DNA of 24,591 nucleotides from CALEUX01 sp037439945 (GCA_037439945.1 JBBIVA010000044.1:1-24591), one strand, 5' to 3'; shown: positions 8,031 through 16,927, numbered from the stretch's first letter. The notes: generated by a model from the letters alone, not told the origin. Translations and numbers: made by a program.

Positions 8031-9359
8031 TTAGTTACCAATATAATCACGAATACAACGGAATCCAATATAGGATTTTGCAGAATCCTGATATTCATAT
8101 GTTCGATTGCCGTTTTGCAGAAAATACCCTATATCTTTCCATGACCCTCCGCGGATTACTTTTCTTTTCATAACATGAGGGTCGCCAGGCTGAGCATTAT
8201 ATTTATATGTAGGGCTCATATCATGCATAAATCCATAAGACGATTCATCAAAAGCACTTGATGTCCATTCTGCCACATTACCTGCCATATCAAACAATCC
8301 AAAGTCGTTGGGAGCAAATGATGCAACGGTCATTGAATACATACCGCCATCATCACCATAACGCCCGCGTAATGGTTTGAAGTTAGCAAGGAAACACCCC
8401 TTGTCATTTCTGGTATAAAGACCACCCCAGGGATAAACATTATGGTTAAGACCGCCACGGGCAGCATACTCCCACTCTGCTTCACTTGGTAGCCTGTAAG
8501 CCATTACTTCAGGCTCACGCTTGGACCTAAGGAAATTGTTTAATAGTTGTGTTCTCCAGATACAGAAAGCAGTTGCCTGTTTCCAGTTTACACCAACAAC
8601 CGGATACTCATCGAAACCGGGGTGCCAGAAATACATCTCTGTCCATGGCTCATTAAAAGAATAGGTAAAATCAGCTATCCATGCCAAAGTGTCGGGATAA
8701 ACATTTACTTTATCTTTCATAATGAACGCTGAACGGTCATTAATTTTGTTTTTCTCCCCCTTTTGATTTATTACATCGCCCTCGTAGGCATTTGTTTCAA
8801 AGTTGTACCTGTTCGTTTTTTTTGCTGCCTGTTGCAGGTCAACCCATTCATATTCATAAATCAACTTACGGGTATCAATTTCTTTACGACGGAAAAATCT
8901 CTCCTGTTCGCTAAGGAACATATCATTGAGAATCTCTGCGTATTCTTCGTTTTCCCAACTAAGCTCGGCCTTCCAGTTAACAAAAGGAGGAGTAATTTCA
9001 TTCCCAAATTTATCTTCAGAAATTAAAAACTCATCAAATTGTTCGCCTAAAAGCCGGCGTGCAATTGAGTCGCGCACCCAATTAACAAACTGGCGGTATT
9101 CGCTATTTGTTATTTCCGTTTCGTCCATCCAGAATGAGGGAATTGAAACAGTACGGGTTTGAGAGGTCATGGACTGTGCCACGTCCTGATCGTTTATTCC
9201 CATGTTGAAACTTCCTTGTGGAATGAACAACATGCCAAAAGGATCGGGCTCATAAAACGAAGCGCGACGAGCAACCCCAACAAGTTCACCATTACCGGAT
9301 TTTCCGCATCCGCTAAGAATGGTAAGTAAAATAAAACTTAGGGAAAGTACTTTCTTCAT
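8031..9359 (-). CDS. gldK: GldK/PorK, T9SS ring lipoprotein with FGE-sulfatase fold
   Basis: An outer-membrane-anchored periplasmic lipoprotein that builds the T9SS ring with GldN. Residues 1-18 are a lipoprotein signal ending in LSGC (Cys18). The next residues (Gly-Lys-Ser-Gly) lack the acidic export signal of the two other lipoproteins here, which fits retention in the periplasm. The mature part is a formylglycine-generating-enzyme-like domain: IPQGSFNMG near 46-54, WMDETEITNSEYRQF near 77-91, then YRLPSEAEWEYAARGG, GLFDMAGNVAEW, VIRGGSW and IGFRC. I do not see the paired redox cysteines of true FGE near the end, so the role is structural. It heads gldKLMN with its own candidate promoter. 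Confidence 0.94.
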   Translation of the reverse strand: MKKVLSLSFILLTILSGCGKSGNGELVGVARRASFYEPDPFGMLFIPQGSFNMGINDQDVAQSMTSQTRTVSIPSFWMDETEITNSEYRQFVNWVRDSIARRLLGEQFDEFLISEDKFGNEITPPFVNWKAELSWENEEYAEILNDMFLSEQERFFRRKEIDTRKLIYEYEWVDLQQAAKKTNRYNFETNAYEGDVINQKGEKNKINDRSAFIMKDKVNVYPDTLAWIADFTYSFNEPWTEMYFWHPGFDEYPVVGVNWKQATAFCIWRTQLLNNFLRSKREPEVMAYRLPSEAEWEYAARGGLNHNVYPWGGLYTRNDKGCFLANFKPLRGRYGDDGGMYSMTVASFAPNDFGLFDMAGNVAEWTSSAFDESSYGFMHDMSPTYKYNAQPGDPHVMKRKVIRGGSWKDIGYFLQNGNRTYEYQDSAKSYIGFRCIRDYIGN

Positions 9360-9476
9360 AGTTCTAGGATATTCTTAAACTTTACAAACAAACTTTCATT
9401 TTGAATATTTCTCTCAATTGTGAATTCAATCAACTTGAACGTGTAATATTTTTTTTTGTTTCAATTTTCTAAATTA

Positions 9477-9484
9477 CAAAAATA
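9477..9484 (-). promoter_or_regulatory. Candidate -7 promoter box for gldKLMN
   Basis: On the minus strand this reads TATTTTTG, a perfect TAnnTTTG match, about 118 bp before the gldK ATG. No TTTG is found 19-21 bp upstream; the nearest TTG (9512-9514) is 27 bp away. It may let gldKLMN be transcribed separately from topA-arginase-porP. Confidence 0.4.
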
Positions 9485-9503
9485 CATAATATCAAAATTA
9501 ATG

Positions 9504-9579
9504 AAAAGTGGCAATTATTAAACTACATACATGAGTTTTACTTTTTAAATTTTTCTTGTTTTTTCTTCCTGCCACTTTT
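9504..9579. repeat. 10-bp perfect inverted repeat with long loop between porP and gldK
   Basis: AAAAGTGGCA (9504-9513) and TGCCACTTTT (9570-9579) are exact reverse complements separated by 56 AT-rich bases. They lie in the 233-bp porP-gldK gap, just upstream of the gldK promoter candidate on the minus strand. The long loop and the lack of a clean U-run argue against an ordinary terminator. It may be an operator pair, an mRNA-processing structure, or a weak terminator. Confidence 0.4.
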
Positions 9580-9592
9580 AGGTAAAAAAAAA

Positions 9593-10546
9593 TTACAAAT
9601 ACCTGACACTTTTATATTTTTTATCTCTTTTATCAAAACTAATGTCAAATGTATAACCTACCATAATTTCATGTGATCCACCTGTTACTTTACTAATTTT
9701 AGATGTTGTAATGTCATAGCTGTATCCAATTCTTAAACCGCTTGCCATCTCAATTCCGCTCATTACAACTATTGCATCCTGAAGCCTGTATGATAACCCA
9801 CCCCAGAATTTGTCCCTGTAAACTGCATTGATATTTATGTCAAGCTGCCACAGGTTTCCAACTCCTTTGAGAAGAAATGATGGTTTAAAAACTAATGGAT
9901 ACTCCCATAACCCATAATTATAACCACCTGTTATAAAAACGGTGCGGGGTATATATACGTCTAACTCGCCGTTAAAGTTCGGTTTTGGTTGAAATAAATG
10001 TAAAACAGATATTCCCCCTTGAAACCTGTTGTTTTTAAAATAGGCCCCCAGTCCGGTATCGAATGCGGTTCCGTTTACTTCGGCCCCGGGTACTAAATTA
10101 TCGGTTGATTGATGATAACTTCCTCCCCCTTCAGGATTTGAAACTAATTTGGTACCATCCAGTACCTGGTTTATAAAACCCAGAAACATTCCAACTCCAA
10201 GATTTCCATCGCCAACTTCAAAACTATTGGAAAGTGAAGCCTGAATATTAACATTCCGGAAAAACCCTATTTCATCATTTAATATTAAAAAACCAACTCC
10301 ACCGTGATTACCAAGTAATTTTATTGACATATCGCCACCCACAACCGTTGTTCTGGGTGCACCGGGCATTCCAACCCATTGGCTCCTGTTAATGGCAACC
10401 GCATTTATATGCCCGCTGCTTCCGGCATACCCGGGGTTAATAACCAACGGGTTAAACATATACTGGCTAAACTGTGGGTCAGTTTGACCAATTACATGTA
10501 AATTAATGCAAAATAAAACAAAAAACGCTAATCTCACAGTCTTCAC
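9593..10546 (-). CDS. porP: PorP/SprF family outer-membrane T9SS protein
   Basis: An outer-membrane beta-barrel protein that partners the T9SS / gliding motor. The mature N-terminus has the family hallmark DPQFSQYMFNPLVINPGYAGSSG. The C-terminus has GLRIGYSYDITTSKISKV, then GSHEIMVGYTF, typical of the PorP/SprF/DUF2807-like barrel end. I chose the GTG at 10546, giving 317 residues that begin with a good signal peptide (MKTVRLAFFVLFCINLHVIG, then QTDPQ). The frame stays open to an ATG at 10666 (357 residues), but that would put about 40 extra residues, including another hydrophobic stretch, before the signal peptide. It lies between the arginase-fold gene and gldK on the same strand. Confidence 0.88.
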   Translation of the reverse strand: MKTVRLAFFVLFCINLHVIGQTDPQFSQYMFNPLVINPGYAGSSGHINAVAINRSQWVGMPGAPRTTVVGGDMSIKLLGNHGGVGFLILNDEIGFFRNVNIQASLSNSFEVGDGNLGVGMFLGFINQVLDGTKLVSNPEGGGSYHQSTDNLVPGAEVNGTAFDTGLGAYFKNNRFQGGISVLHLFQPKPNFNGELDVYIPRTVFITGGYNYGLWEYPLVFKPSFLLKGVGNLWQLDININAVYRDKFWGGLSYRLQDAIVVMSGIEMASGLRIGYSYDITTSKISKVTGGSHEIMVGYTFDISFDKRDKKYKSVRYL

Positions 10547-10713
10547 AACCTTATTATTAAAAATAACAGAAATCAGGTTTTTTGCAATTAAATACCCGAT
10601 ATAAAAAAAAGATAATCCGGTTACCTGTTTTAAAAGGAATCTTTTTTCTACAAACGGTGGCACCATATACTATATTTCTTTTCCAAAGAATTCATGTTTT
10701 GACAATCCCAGGT

Positions 10714-11889
10714 TTAAAGGGCGCCCAATTTTTCACCTTTACATTTCAGGAAAAACCGCCACCATTTTTCGGGCAGCTCTTTTCGTAATGCTTTGCGATA
10801 ATCCTGAATGTCGCATGCAACAACCCTGACCCCGTTTTCAGAAGGGACTTCCATCCACCATCTTCCATTTATCTGATTTTGGTAAAACTTAAGCCCTTCA
10901 TTAAATTCTTCCAAATGTACCACATAATACTTATATTCTTCCAATTTTCTAATTGGAAAATCTTTATACCTCGCCAGGAACCCATCTATAAAATACCAAA
11001 CCATTTGGCTTGCCAGTGCAATATTTTGCAAGCCATTTTTATCTTCAATGCCTGCTTCAAATAATCCAAATACTTTTAACTGATCACTAAGTCCGGCATA
11101 CCTACTTATTTGGCAGGCTTCAAAATGCTCAACACCATGTGGCGATCTTATTCTATCATTGATTTGATACTGACCGGAACACATTCTTAAATCCAGGCTT
11201 ACAATTGTGCAATCACGTAATGGTACTTCTGTTTTATTAATACCTGGTCCTCTAATTTCACCAAGCCGGAGAATTTCAAAATAGTTTTCCTGAAAAAAGT
11301 TCTCCTGGGATAATGATATTAAATATTTTTGGGGGGCCATTACTGTCAGGTCGCCTAATGCCCCACCACTCTCTTCAAAAATTTTATTTATCCATGAACG
11401 CGATGAAAAATCCTGATTTGTTACATCCAGATCAATCATTGCATCACCAATTACCATTGTTATATCCTTTTGAAACCCTGACAATGCCCTGTAAACAGGC
11501 AGTGTTATATCTTGTGTTCCGCCAAGAACAATTACTGTTGCATTGTTTTGCAGAAACCATTCCATAACTTCTTTTAAGGCCTGGTACCTGTCATTTAATC
11601 CTTTCCCCCTAATGTTTCCGGCATCTCCTATTATTGATTCATTTCCCCAGCCGTTTAATCCATAAAGGGATTTTCGTATTTCATAGGGAGATTTTGAACA
11701 ACACCTGTTATCAAAACCATTTCTATCCTCGGGAACACCAATGATTACCAAATTAATATTAAAATTCCTGAACCAATTTTCATTGCCCTGAAAAAAGTTC
11801 ACAAAATTTCCCAGGCATTCATTATTCCTGATTCCAGGGACACTATCCCATACTTTTTCGGCAGGTTCAAGATAATGGACTATTTCCAC
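10714..11889 (-). CDS. Arginase/formimidoylglutamase-fold protein, probable pseudoenzyme
   Basis: Ureohydrolase (arginase/agmatinase/HutG) superfamily by fold, 391 residues. Three metal-site motifs can be aligned but are damaged. GGxH is GGTQ (Gln126 replaces His). DAHxD is DAMID (Asp149, Met151, Asp153, with His lost). SxDxD is SLDLR (Asp233, Arg235, with the second Asp lost). So three of six manganese ligands are gone, although FEAG at 277-280 (the family's late Glu) remains. It is therefore unlikely to hydrolyse a guanidino or formimino substrate, and there are no histidine-degradation genes nearby. It is 18 bp after topA and directly upstream of porP. Automatic annotation would probably say formimidoylglutamase. 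A binding, scaffold or regulatory role linked to the T9SS is my inference from position. Confidence 0.72.
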   Translation of the reverse strand: MEIVHYLEPAEKVWDSVPGIRNNECLGNFVNFFQGNENWFRNFNINLVIIGVPEDRNGFDNRCCSKSPYEIRKSLYGLNGWGNESIIGDAGNIRGKGLNDRYQALKEVMEWFLQNNATVIVLGGTQDITLPVYRALSGFQKDITMVIGDAMIDLDVTNQDFSSRSWINKIFEESGGALGDLTVMAPQKYLISLSQENFFQENYFEILRLGEIRGPGINKTEVPLRDCTIVSLDLRMCSGQYQINDRIRSPHGVEHFEACQISRYAGLSDQLKVFGLFEAGIEDKNGLQNIALASQMVWYFIDGFLARYKDFPIRKLEEYKYYVVHLEEFNEGLKFYQNQINGRWWMEVPSENGVRVVACDIQDYRKALRKELPEKWWRFFLKCKGEKLGAL

Positions 11890-11907
11890 AGAATACTATA
11901 TCTTAGT

Positions 11908-14298
11908 TTATTTTGTTTCTTTCTTTTTGCCGCCAACTTTTTTTGGTGCTGAGGGTTTGGCCTTTGTGGCAGGATTTTTCCTTGATTTATTAATAATATC
12001 CATACACACTTCAAGGCTTAAAGATTTTGTTTTCAGGTCTTTAGGAATTTTATAATTTTCCCCTTTGTAGCTGATATATTGTCCCCATCGGCCATTTAAA
12101 ACTTGCAAACCCGGCATTTCATCAAACGATGTTATTATTTTTTTATTGTCTTTCTCTCTTTTTTCTTCAATTAATTTAATTGACCGTTCCAGGGTAACTG
12201 TTAAGGGATCATCAATTCCCTTCTTTAATGATACAAACTTTCCATCATGCCTTACATACGGACCAAACCTTCCAATACCAACGACTACTTTTTTATTTTC
12301 ATAAAGTCCTATTTCCCTGGGTAAATCAAATAGTTTTAGGGCTTCATTCAATGTAATTGTTTCAATATGCTGGTCCCTGGTAAGGGGAGCATACTGAGGT
12401 TTATCCCCTTCGGCTACATTTTCTCCAAGCTGAGCCATGGGCCCATACCGGCCAATACGGACAGATATTTGTTTTCCAGATTTTGGATCATTTCCCAATA
12501 CTCTTTCACCGGTTTTCCTTTCAGATTTTTCCAAAGTATTTTCAACCTGTTTATGGAAAGGTACATAAAATTCATGTATCGCCTGGCTCCAATTTAATTC
12601 CCCAAGTGCAATTGTGTCAAACTCCCGTTCAACCTTTGCAGTAAAATCGAAACTTACTATATCAGGGAAATAACTCACCAGAAAATCATTTACTACCATT
12701 CCAATATCAGTTGGGAAAAGTTTTGATCTTTCTGCTCCTGTGATTTCGCTTTTTTCAGATTCAGTAATTTTGTTGTTTTTTAGGGCCAAAAGCTGGTACT
12801 TGCGTGGACTTCCCTGGCGATCCTCCTTTAACACATATCCCCTTTGCTGGATTGTACTAATTGTAGGAGCGTATGTTGATGGGCGCCCAATACCAAGTTC
12901 TTCAAGTTTCCTGACAAGACTTGCTTCAGAATACCTGGCAGGTTTTTGGCTCCACCTTTGACGAGCCTCCGCCAATTGTAAATCCAGTTCATCATTTGCC
13001 CTTAAGGGAGGAAGATATCCAAAATTCTCATCATCTTCTCTTTCCTGATCGTTTGATTCTATGTAAACTTTTAAAAAACCATCAAACTGGATTACCTCTC
13101 CGGCAGCTACAAATTTCTTATCCGATTTACTTATAGACACAGAAATTGTTGTTTTCTCAATTAAGGCATCTGACATTTGAGAAGCAAGCGTTCTTTTATA
13201 AATCAAATCATATAATTTTTGTTCGTAGGAATTACCTGAAACTGTTGGTTTATCAAGATAAGTTGGTCGGATTGCCTCATGGGCTTCCTGGGCCCCTTTA
13301 CTGCTTGTTTTGTATTTTCTGGTTTTAACATACTTATCGCCCATTTCCATTTTAATCTGTGCAACGGCTGTACTAATGGCAGTATCAGCAAGGTTAACCG
13401 AGTCGGTACGCATATATGTAATTTTACCGGCTTCATAGAGCTTTTGGGCTACCGACATTGTTTGCGCAACAGAAAATCCAAGTTTTCGTGCTGCTTCCTG
13501 CTGTAGGGTAGATGTTGTAAATGGAGCAGCAGGACTTTTTACATATGGTTTTTTGGCTACCTCTTCAACTTTAAATTTTGATTGAGCACAAACCGAAAGA
13601 AATTCATGTGCCTGATCTGCCGTTTTGAACCTGTAATTTAATTCCGCCTTAAGTTCGTTTGTTGTACCATCACCGTTATCAACGTTAAAAACTCCTGTAA
13701 CTCTGAAGGATGATTCCGGTACATGTGAAAATATTTCTCTTTCTCTTTCAACAACCAATCTTACAGTTACACTTTGAACCCTGCCGGCAGATAGTGATGG
13801 TTTAACTTTTTTCCATAAAACCGGCGACAGTTCAAAACCGACCAACCGGTCGAGTACTCTTCTGGCCTGTTGTGCATCAACCAGGTTATTATTTATTTGT
13901 CGCGGATTCTCTATGGCCTTTTGTATTGCATCCTTTGTTATTTCATGAAAAACAATTCTTTTGGTTTTTTCTTCTTTCAAACCCAATACTTCAAACAGGT
14001 GCCATGCAATAGCTTCTCCTTCCCTGTCTTCATCAGATGCAAGCCAAACTGTTTCTGCTTTTTTTGCAAGACTCTTTAACTCCTTAACTATTGAAGATTT
14101 ATCGGGAGAAACTACATATTGTGGTTCGTAATTATTTAATATATCAATTCCAAAGTCCTTTTTTTCAAGATCACGGATATGTCCATAGCTTGATTTAACT
14201 ATAAAATTTCCTCCCAGAAATTTTTCAATAGTTTTTGCTTTGGCAGGAGATTCAACAATTACCAGGTTTATTTCGCTTTCAATTGCCTTTTTAGCCAT
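11908..14298 (-). CDS. topA: DNA topoisomerase I (type IA)
   Basis: Relaxes negative supercoils by transient single-strand cleavage. The TOPRIM domain is at the N-terminus (LVIVESPAKAKTIEKFLG from 12, with Glu16, and the acidic SDEDREGEA at 88-96). Conserved core motifs include SAGRVQSVTVRLV at 170-182. The nucleophile is Tyr295 in ITYMRTDS. GRPSTYAPTI follows later in the core. The C-terminal region has TopA-C repeats of the GRxGxY/M type (three seen) instead of Cys4 zinc fingers, and ends in a Lys-rich tail that probably contacts DNA. The 796-residue length is normal for Bacteroidota. It starts the unidirectional run that continues into the T9SS genes. Confidence 0.97.
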   Translation of the reverse strand: MAKKAIESEINLVIVESPAKAKTIEKFLGGNFIVKSSYGHIRDLEKKDFGIDILNNYEPQYVVSPDKSSIVKELKSLAKKAETVWLASDEDREGEAIAWHLFEVLGLKEEKTKRIVFHEITKDAIQKAIENPRQINNNLVDAQQARRVLDRLVGFELSPVLWKKVKPSLSAGRVQSVTVRLVVEREREIFSHVPESSFRVTGVFNVDNGDGTTNELKAELNYRFKTADQAHEFLSVCAQSKFKVEEVAKKPYVKSPAAPFTTSTLQQEAARKLGFSVAQTMSVAQKLYEAGKITYMRTDSVNLADTAISTAVAQIKMEMGDKYVKTRKYKTSSKGAQEAHEAIRPTYLDKPTVSGNSYEQKLYDLIYKRTLASQMSDALIEKTTISVSISKSDKKFVAAGEVIQFDGFLKVYIESNDQEREDDENFGYLPPLRANDELDLQLAEARQRWSQKPARYSEASLVRKLEELGIGRPSTYAPTISTIQQRGYVLKEDRQGSPRKYQLLALKNNKITESEKSEITGAERSKLFPTDIGMVVNDFLVSYFPDIVSFDFTAKVEREFDTIALGELNWSQAIHEFYVPFHKQVENTLEKSERKTGERVLGNDPKSGKQISVRIGRYGPMAQLGENVAEGDKPQYAPLTRDQHIETITLNEALKLFDLPREIGLYENKKVVVGIGRFGPYVRHDGKFVSLKKGIDDPLTVTLERSIKLIEEKREKDNKKIITSFDEMPGLQVLNGRWGQYISYKGENYKIPKDLKTKSLSLEVCMDIINKSRKNPATKAKPSAPKKVGGKKKETK

Positions 14299-14333
14299 TT
14301 GATATTTCGGTTATTTGTACTTTCTGTATATTT

Positions 14334-14445
14334 ATTTTGGGGGTTAAATTTATAAAATATTGTTTAATACGTTCAAATGTTTAAAAACATCTTGCTTTAT
14401 TAATAAAGCCCTCTTCCATTTTTATTATTAAATTTACCCCAAAAT
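14334..14445. repeat. Imperfect inverted repeat in the topA / PBP divergent region
   Basis: The left arm at 14334-14352 (ATTTTGGGGGTTAAATTTA) is the reverse complement of the right arm at 14429-14445 (TAAATTTACCCCAAAAT) apart from two single-base length differences. The arms are 76 bp apart in the 164-bp gap between the two divergent start codons, so each gene has a similar element facing its partner. Neither arm is a clean TAnnTTTG promoter (the left one has TATTTTG). This could be a mirrored promoter or operator pair. Confidence 0.45.
14394..14409. promoter_or_regulatory. Perfect 16-bp palindrome, candidate operator
   Basis: GCTTTATTAATAAAGC is its own reverse complement with no spacer. 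It lies between the arms of the inverted repeat, 54 bp before the PBP ATG and about 96 bp before the topA ATG. A dimeric regulator could bind here, but no regulator gene is in the window. It is not followed by a T-run in either direction, so it is not a terminator. Confidence 0.35.
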
Positions 14446-14462
14446 CCATTAGTATATATTTT

Positions 14463-16820
14463 ATGGAAGAAAATGAATCAATTAAAAAGCCCCTTCGTTG
14501 GATTTATGGAATTTTTGGCGGGATGGTTGCATTTGTTTTTTTGTTGTTTTTTCTGCTTTCGGTTGGGGCGCTTGGATTTATGCCCAGTTTTGAAGAACTT
14601 GAAAATCCATATAGTAACCTTGCAACAGAAATTTATTCATCCGATCAGGTTCTTTTAGGGAGCTTTTTCCAGGAAAACAGGAGCAGGGTTGAATACAGTG
14701 ATATTTCACCACTACTGGTTAATGCTTTGATTTCAACAGAAGATATCCGGTTTTATGATCACTCTGGAATAGATGCCCGTGGTTTGGGGCGTGTTTTTTT
14801 TCGGACGATATTATTGGGTGAGCAAAGTTCAGGGGGTGGAAGTACAATAACCCAACAACTTGCAAAATTATTATTTCATGATCCGGCTAAAAATATTTGG
14901 GAAAGGAGTATTCAAAAGCTTAAAGAGTGGATTATTGCTGTTAAACTTGAAAGGAGCTATACCAAGACTGAAATTTTAACAATGTATTTAAACAAGGCCC
15001 CGTTTATATACGATGCCTTTGGAATTAAATCTGCATCTGCCACTTTTTTTGGCACGTCTGCCGATTCATTAACTATAGAGCAGGCGGCAACATTGGTTGG
15101 TATGTTAAAAAATCCCTCTTTGTTCAACCCTGTAAGACGTCCCGAAATGGTGATTGTAAGGCGGAATGTTGTTTTGGGGCAGATGTTTAAAGCCCGGCAT
15201 ATTACCCAGATAGAGTTTGATTCCCTTAAGCAGCTACCACTTGGTTTAAATTTTAAACGGACTGACCATATTCATGGTTTAGCCCAATATTTCAGGGAAT
15301 ATCTTAGGTTAACCCTTACAGCAAGCCATCCAAAACGTGAAAACTACGCAGGATGGCAAAATCAAAAATTCATTGAGGACAGTATCCAATGGGTTAATAA
15401 TCCTCTTTATGGATGGGTAAATAAAAACCTTAAGGCAGATGGTTCAAGATATGATATATACAGGGATGGGTTAAAAATTTATACTACTATAGATTCCAGG
15501 TTGCAAAAATATGCTGAAAATGCTGTAGAGCAACATTTAGGAAAAGATTTACAACCCCAGTTTTTCAGGGAGAAAAAAGGTAGGACAAGGGCCCCATTTA
15601 CCCGGCATATTACCAAAGAACAATATGATGGTATTATTAACAGGGCAATGCAACAAACCGACAGGTACCGAATAATGCGCCAGAGGAACGTACCTGTTGA
15701 TTCTATTTTACTTGCATTTAAGAAGCCTGTGGCAATGCGTGTATTTTCATATAAAGGGGAAATTGACACAGTTATGAGCCCGTTGGATTCAATACATTAT
15801 TACAAAACATTTTTAAGGGCCAGTCTTTTTTCAATGGACCCGCAATCGGGACATGTTAAGGCTTATGTTGGTGGCCCCAATTACAAACATTTTAAATATG
15901 ATATGGCCACACAGGGCAAAAGACAGGTTGGGTCAACAATCAAGCCATTTGTATATACACTTGCAATGCAGGAAGGGCTTACCCCGTGTGACATGGTACC
16001 CAATATACCACAAACTTTTTATTTGCCTACAGGACAAACATGGACTCCCAGAAATACTGAAACCAAAAGGGATGGGGAAATGGTTTCATTAAAATGGGGA
16101 TTGGCCCATTCAAATAATAATATAACTGCCTGGATCATGAAACAATATAATCCGGATGCGGTTGCCAGAATGGTTAAAACCCTGGGTATAAAAAGTTCAA
16201 TTGACCCTGTACCAGCCTTGTCATTGGGGACACCAGATCTGGGCCTGTCGGAAATGACTGCTGCCTATGCAACTTATGCTAATAAGGGTGTACATGCTGA
16301 GCCCATTATAGTTACCAGAATTGAGGATAAATACGGTAATGTAATTGCCACATTCCATCCACAAAAAAGAGAAGCAATAAGTGAAGAAAAAGCATATTTA
16401 ATGCTCAATTTATTGGAAGGAGTTGTTAGAACCGGCACCGGAATAAGATTAAGACTTAAATATAACCTTACAGGTGCAATTGGAGGTAAAACCGGAACCA
16501 CACAAAACCATTCGGATGGTTGGTTTATTGGTGTAACGCCTAATCTTGTTACTGGAATTTGGGTGGGAGGAGAAGACCGGGATATTCATTTTGATAATTT
16601 GAAAATAGGACAGGGTGCAAATATGGCCCTTCCCATTTGGGGACTTTATATGGTAGACATATATAATAATACCGGAACCGGAATATCAGCAAATGATATT
16701 TTTGAAACACCATTAAATTTTAATATCGATATGAGATGCCCGGATGAATATATCCCAAAATCGGAAGAAGAGGTTGAAATGGAATTTTTTTACTATCAGC
16801 AAAAGGAAGAAATTTACTAA
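14463..16820 (+). CDS. Class A penicillin-binding protein (PBP1A type)
   Basis: A bifunctional peptidoglycan synthase: glycan chain polymerisation plus peptide cross-linking, in the periplasm with an inner-membrane anchor. One transmembrane helix at about 13-37 follows a short cytoplasmic start. The GT51 glycosyltransferase domain carries the catalytic Glu93 in TEDIRFYDHSGID and GGGSTITQQLAKLLF at 124-138. The transpeptidase domain has the nucleophile in GSTIKPF (Ser491, Lys494), the SNN triad at 550-552, and KTGTT at 676-680. The region at about 300-450 between the domains is longer than in short class A PBPs, and total length (785) is normal. It is divergent from topA and followed by 206 bp without a gene. 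Confidence 0.95.
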   Translation: MEENESIKKPLRWIYGIFGGMVAFVFLLFFLLSVGALGFMPSFEELENPYSNLATEIYSSDQVLLGSFFQENRSRVEYSDISPLLVNALISTEDIRFYDHSGIDARGLGRVFFRTILLGEQSSGGGSTITQQLAKLLFHDPAKNIWERSIQKLKEWIIAVKLERSYTKTEILTMYLNKAPFIYDAFGIKSASATFFGTSADSLTIEQAATLVGMLKNPSLFNPVRRPEMVIVRRNVVLGQMFKARHITQIEFDSLKQLPLGLNFKRTDHIHGLAQYFREYLRLTLTASHPKRENYAGWQNQKFIEDSIQWVNNPLYGWVNKNLKADGSRYDIYRDGLKIYTTIDSRLQKYAENAVEQHLGKDLQPQFFREKKGRTRAPFTRHITKEQYDGIINRAMQQTDRYRIMRQRNVPVDSILLAFKKPVAMRVFSYKGEIDTVMSPLDSIHYYKTFLRASLFSMDPQSGHVKAYVGGPNYKHFKYDMATQGKRQVGSTIKPFVYTLAMQEGLTPCDMVPNIPQTFYLPTGQTWTPRNTETKRDGEMVSLKWGLAHSNNNITAWIMKQYNPDAVARMVKTLGIKSSIDPVPALSLGTPDLGLSEMTAAYATYANKGVHAEPIIVTRIEDKYGNVIATFHPQKREAISEEKAYLMLNLLEGVVRTGTGIRLRLKYNLTGAIGGKTGTTQNHSDGWFIGVTPNLVTGIWVGGEDRDIHFDNLKIGQGANMALPIWGLYMVDIYNNTGTGISANDIFETPLNFNIDMRCPDEYIPKSEEEVEMEFFYYQQKEEIY

Positions 16821-16833
16821 TTCAATTTATTGT

Positions 16834-16864
16834 TAATGGAAATCAATAATTTTATTTTCCATTA
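16834..16864 (+). terminator. Weak hairpin after the PBP gene
   Basis: A 9-bp stem, TAATGGAAA (16834-16842) with TTTCCATTA (16856-16864), and a 13-nt loop, 13 bp after the stop codon. The stem is AT-rich and no U-run follows, so it is at best a weak terminator or a 3'-end stabilising hairpin. Confidence 0.3.
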
Positions 16865-16896
16865 GGTTAGAAAATGTTCATTATTAATCGATTGAA

Positions 16897-16927
16897 TTGT
16901 AAATATCGATTTGATGTTTTCCCTTTG
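16897..16927 (+). promoter_or_regulatory. Possible promoter for the methyltransferase / ATP-grasp pair
   Basis: TTG (16897-16899), then 20 bp, then TCCCTTTG (16920-16927), which is TAnnTTTG with one mismatch (A to C). The spacing is right for Bacteroidota. It would give a leader of about 95 nt before 17027. The remaining part of the 206-bp gap shows nothing else clear. Confidence 0.25.

Noticed and set aside
8031..9359. Sulfatase-modifying enzyme (FGE) activity
   Set aside because: The fold is present, but the redox cysteines are not seen, and the lipobox plus the gldKLMN order identify it as GldK.
10714..11889. Histidine-degradation enzyme HutG
   Set aside because: Metal ligands are lost and no hutH, hutU or hutI is nearby.
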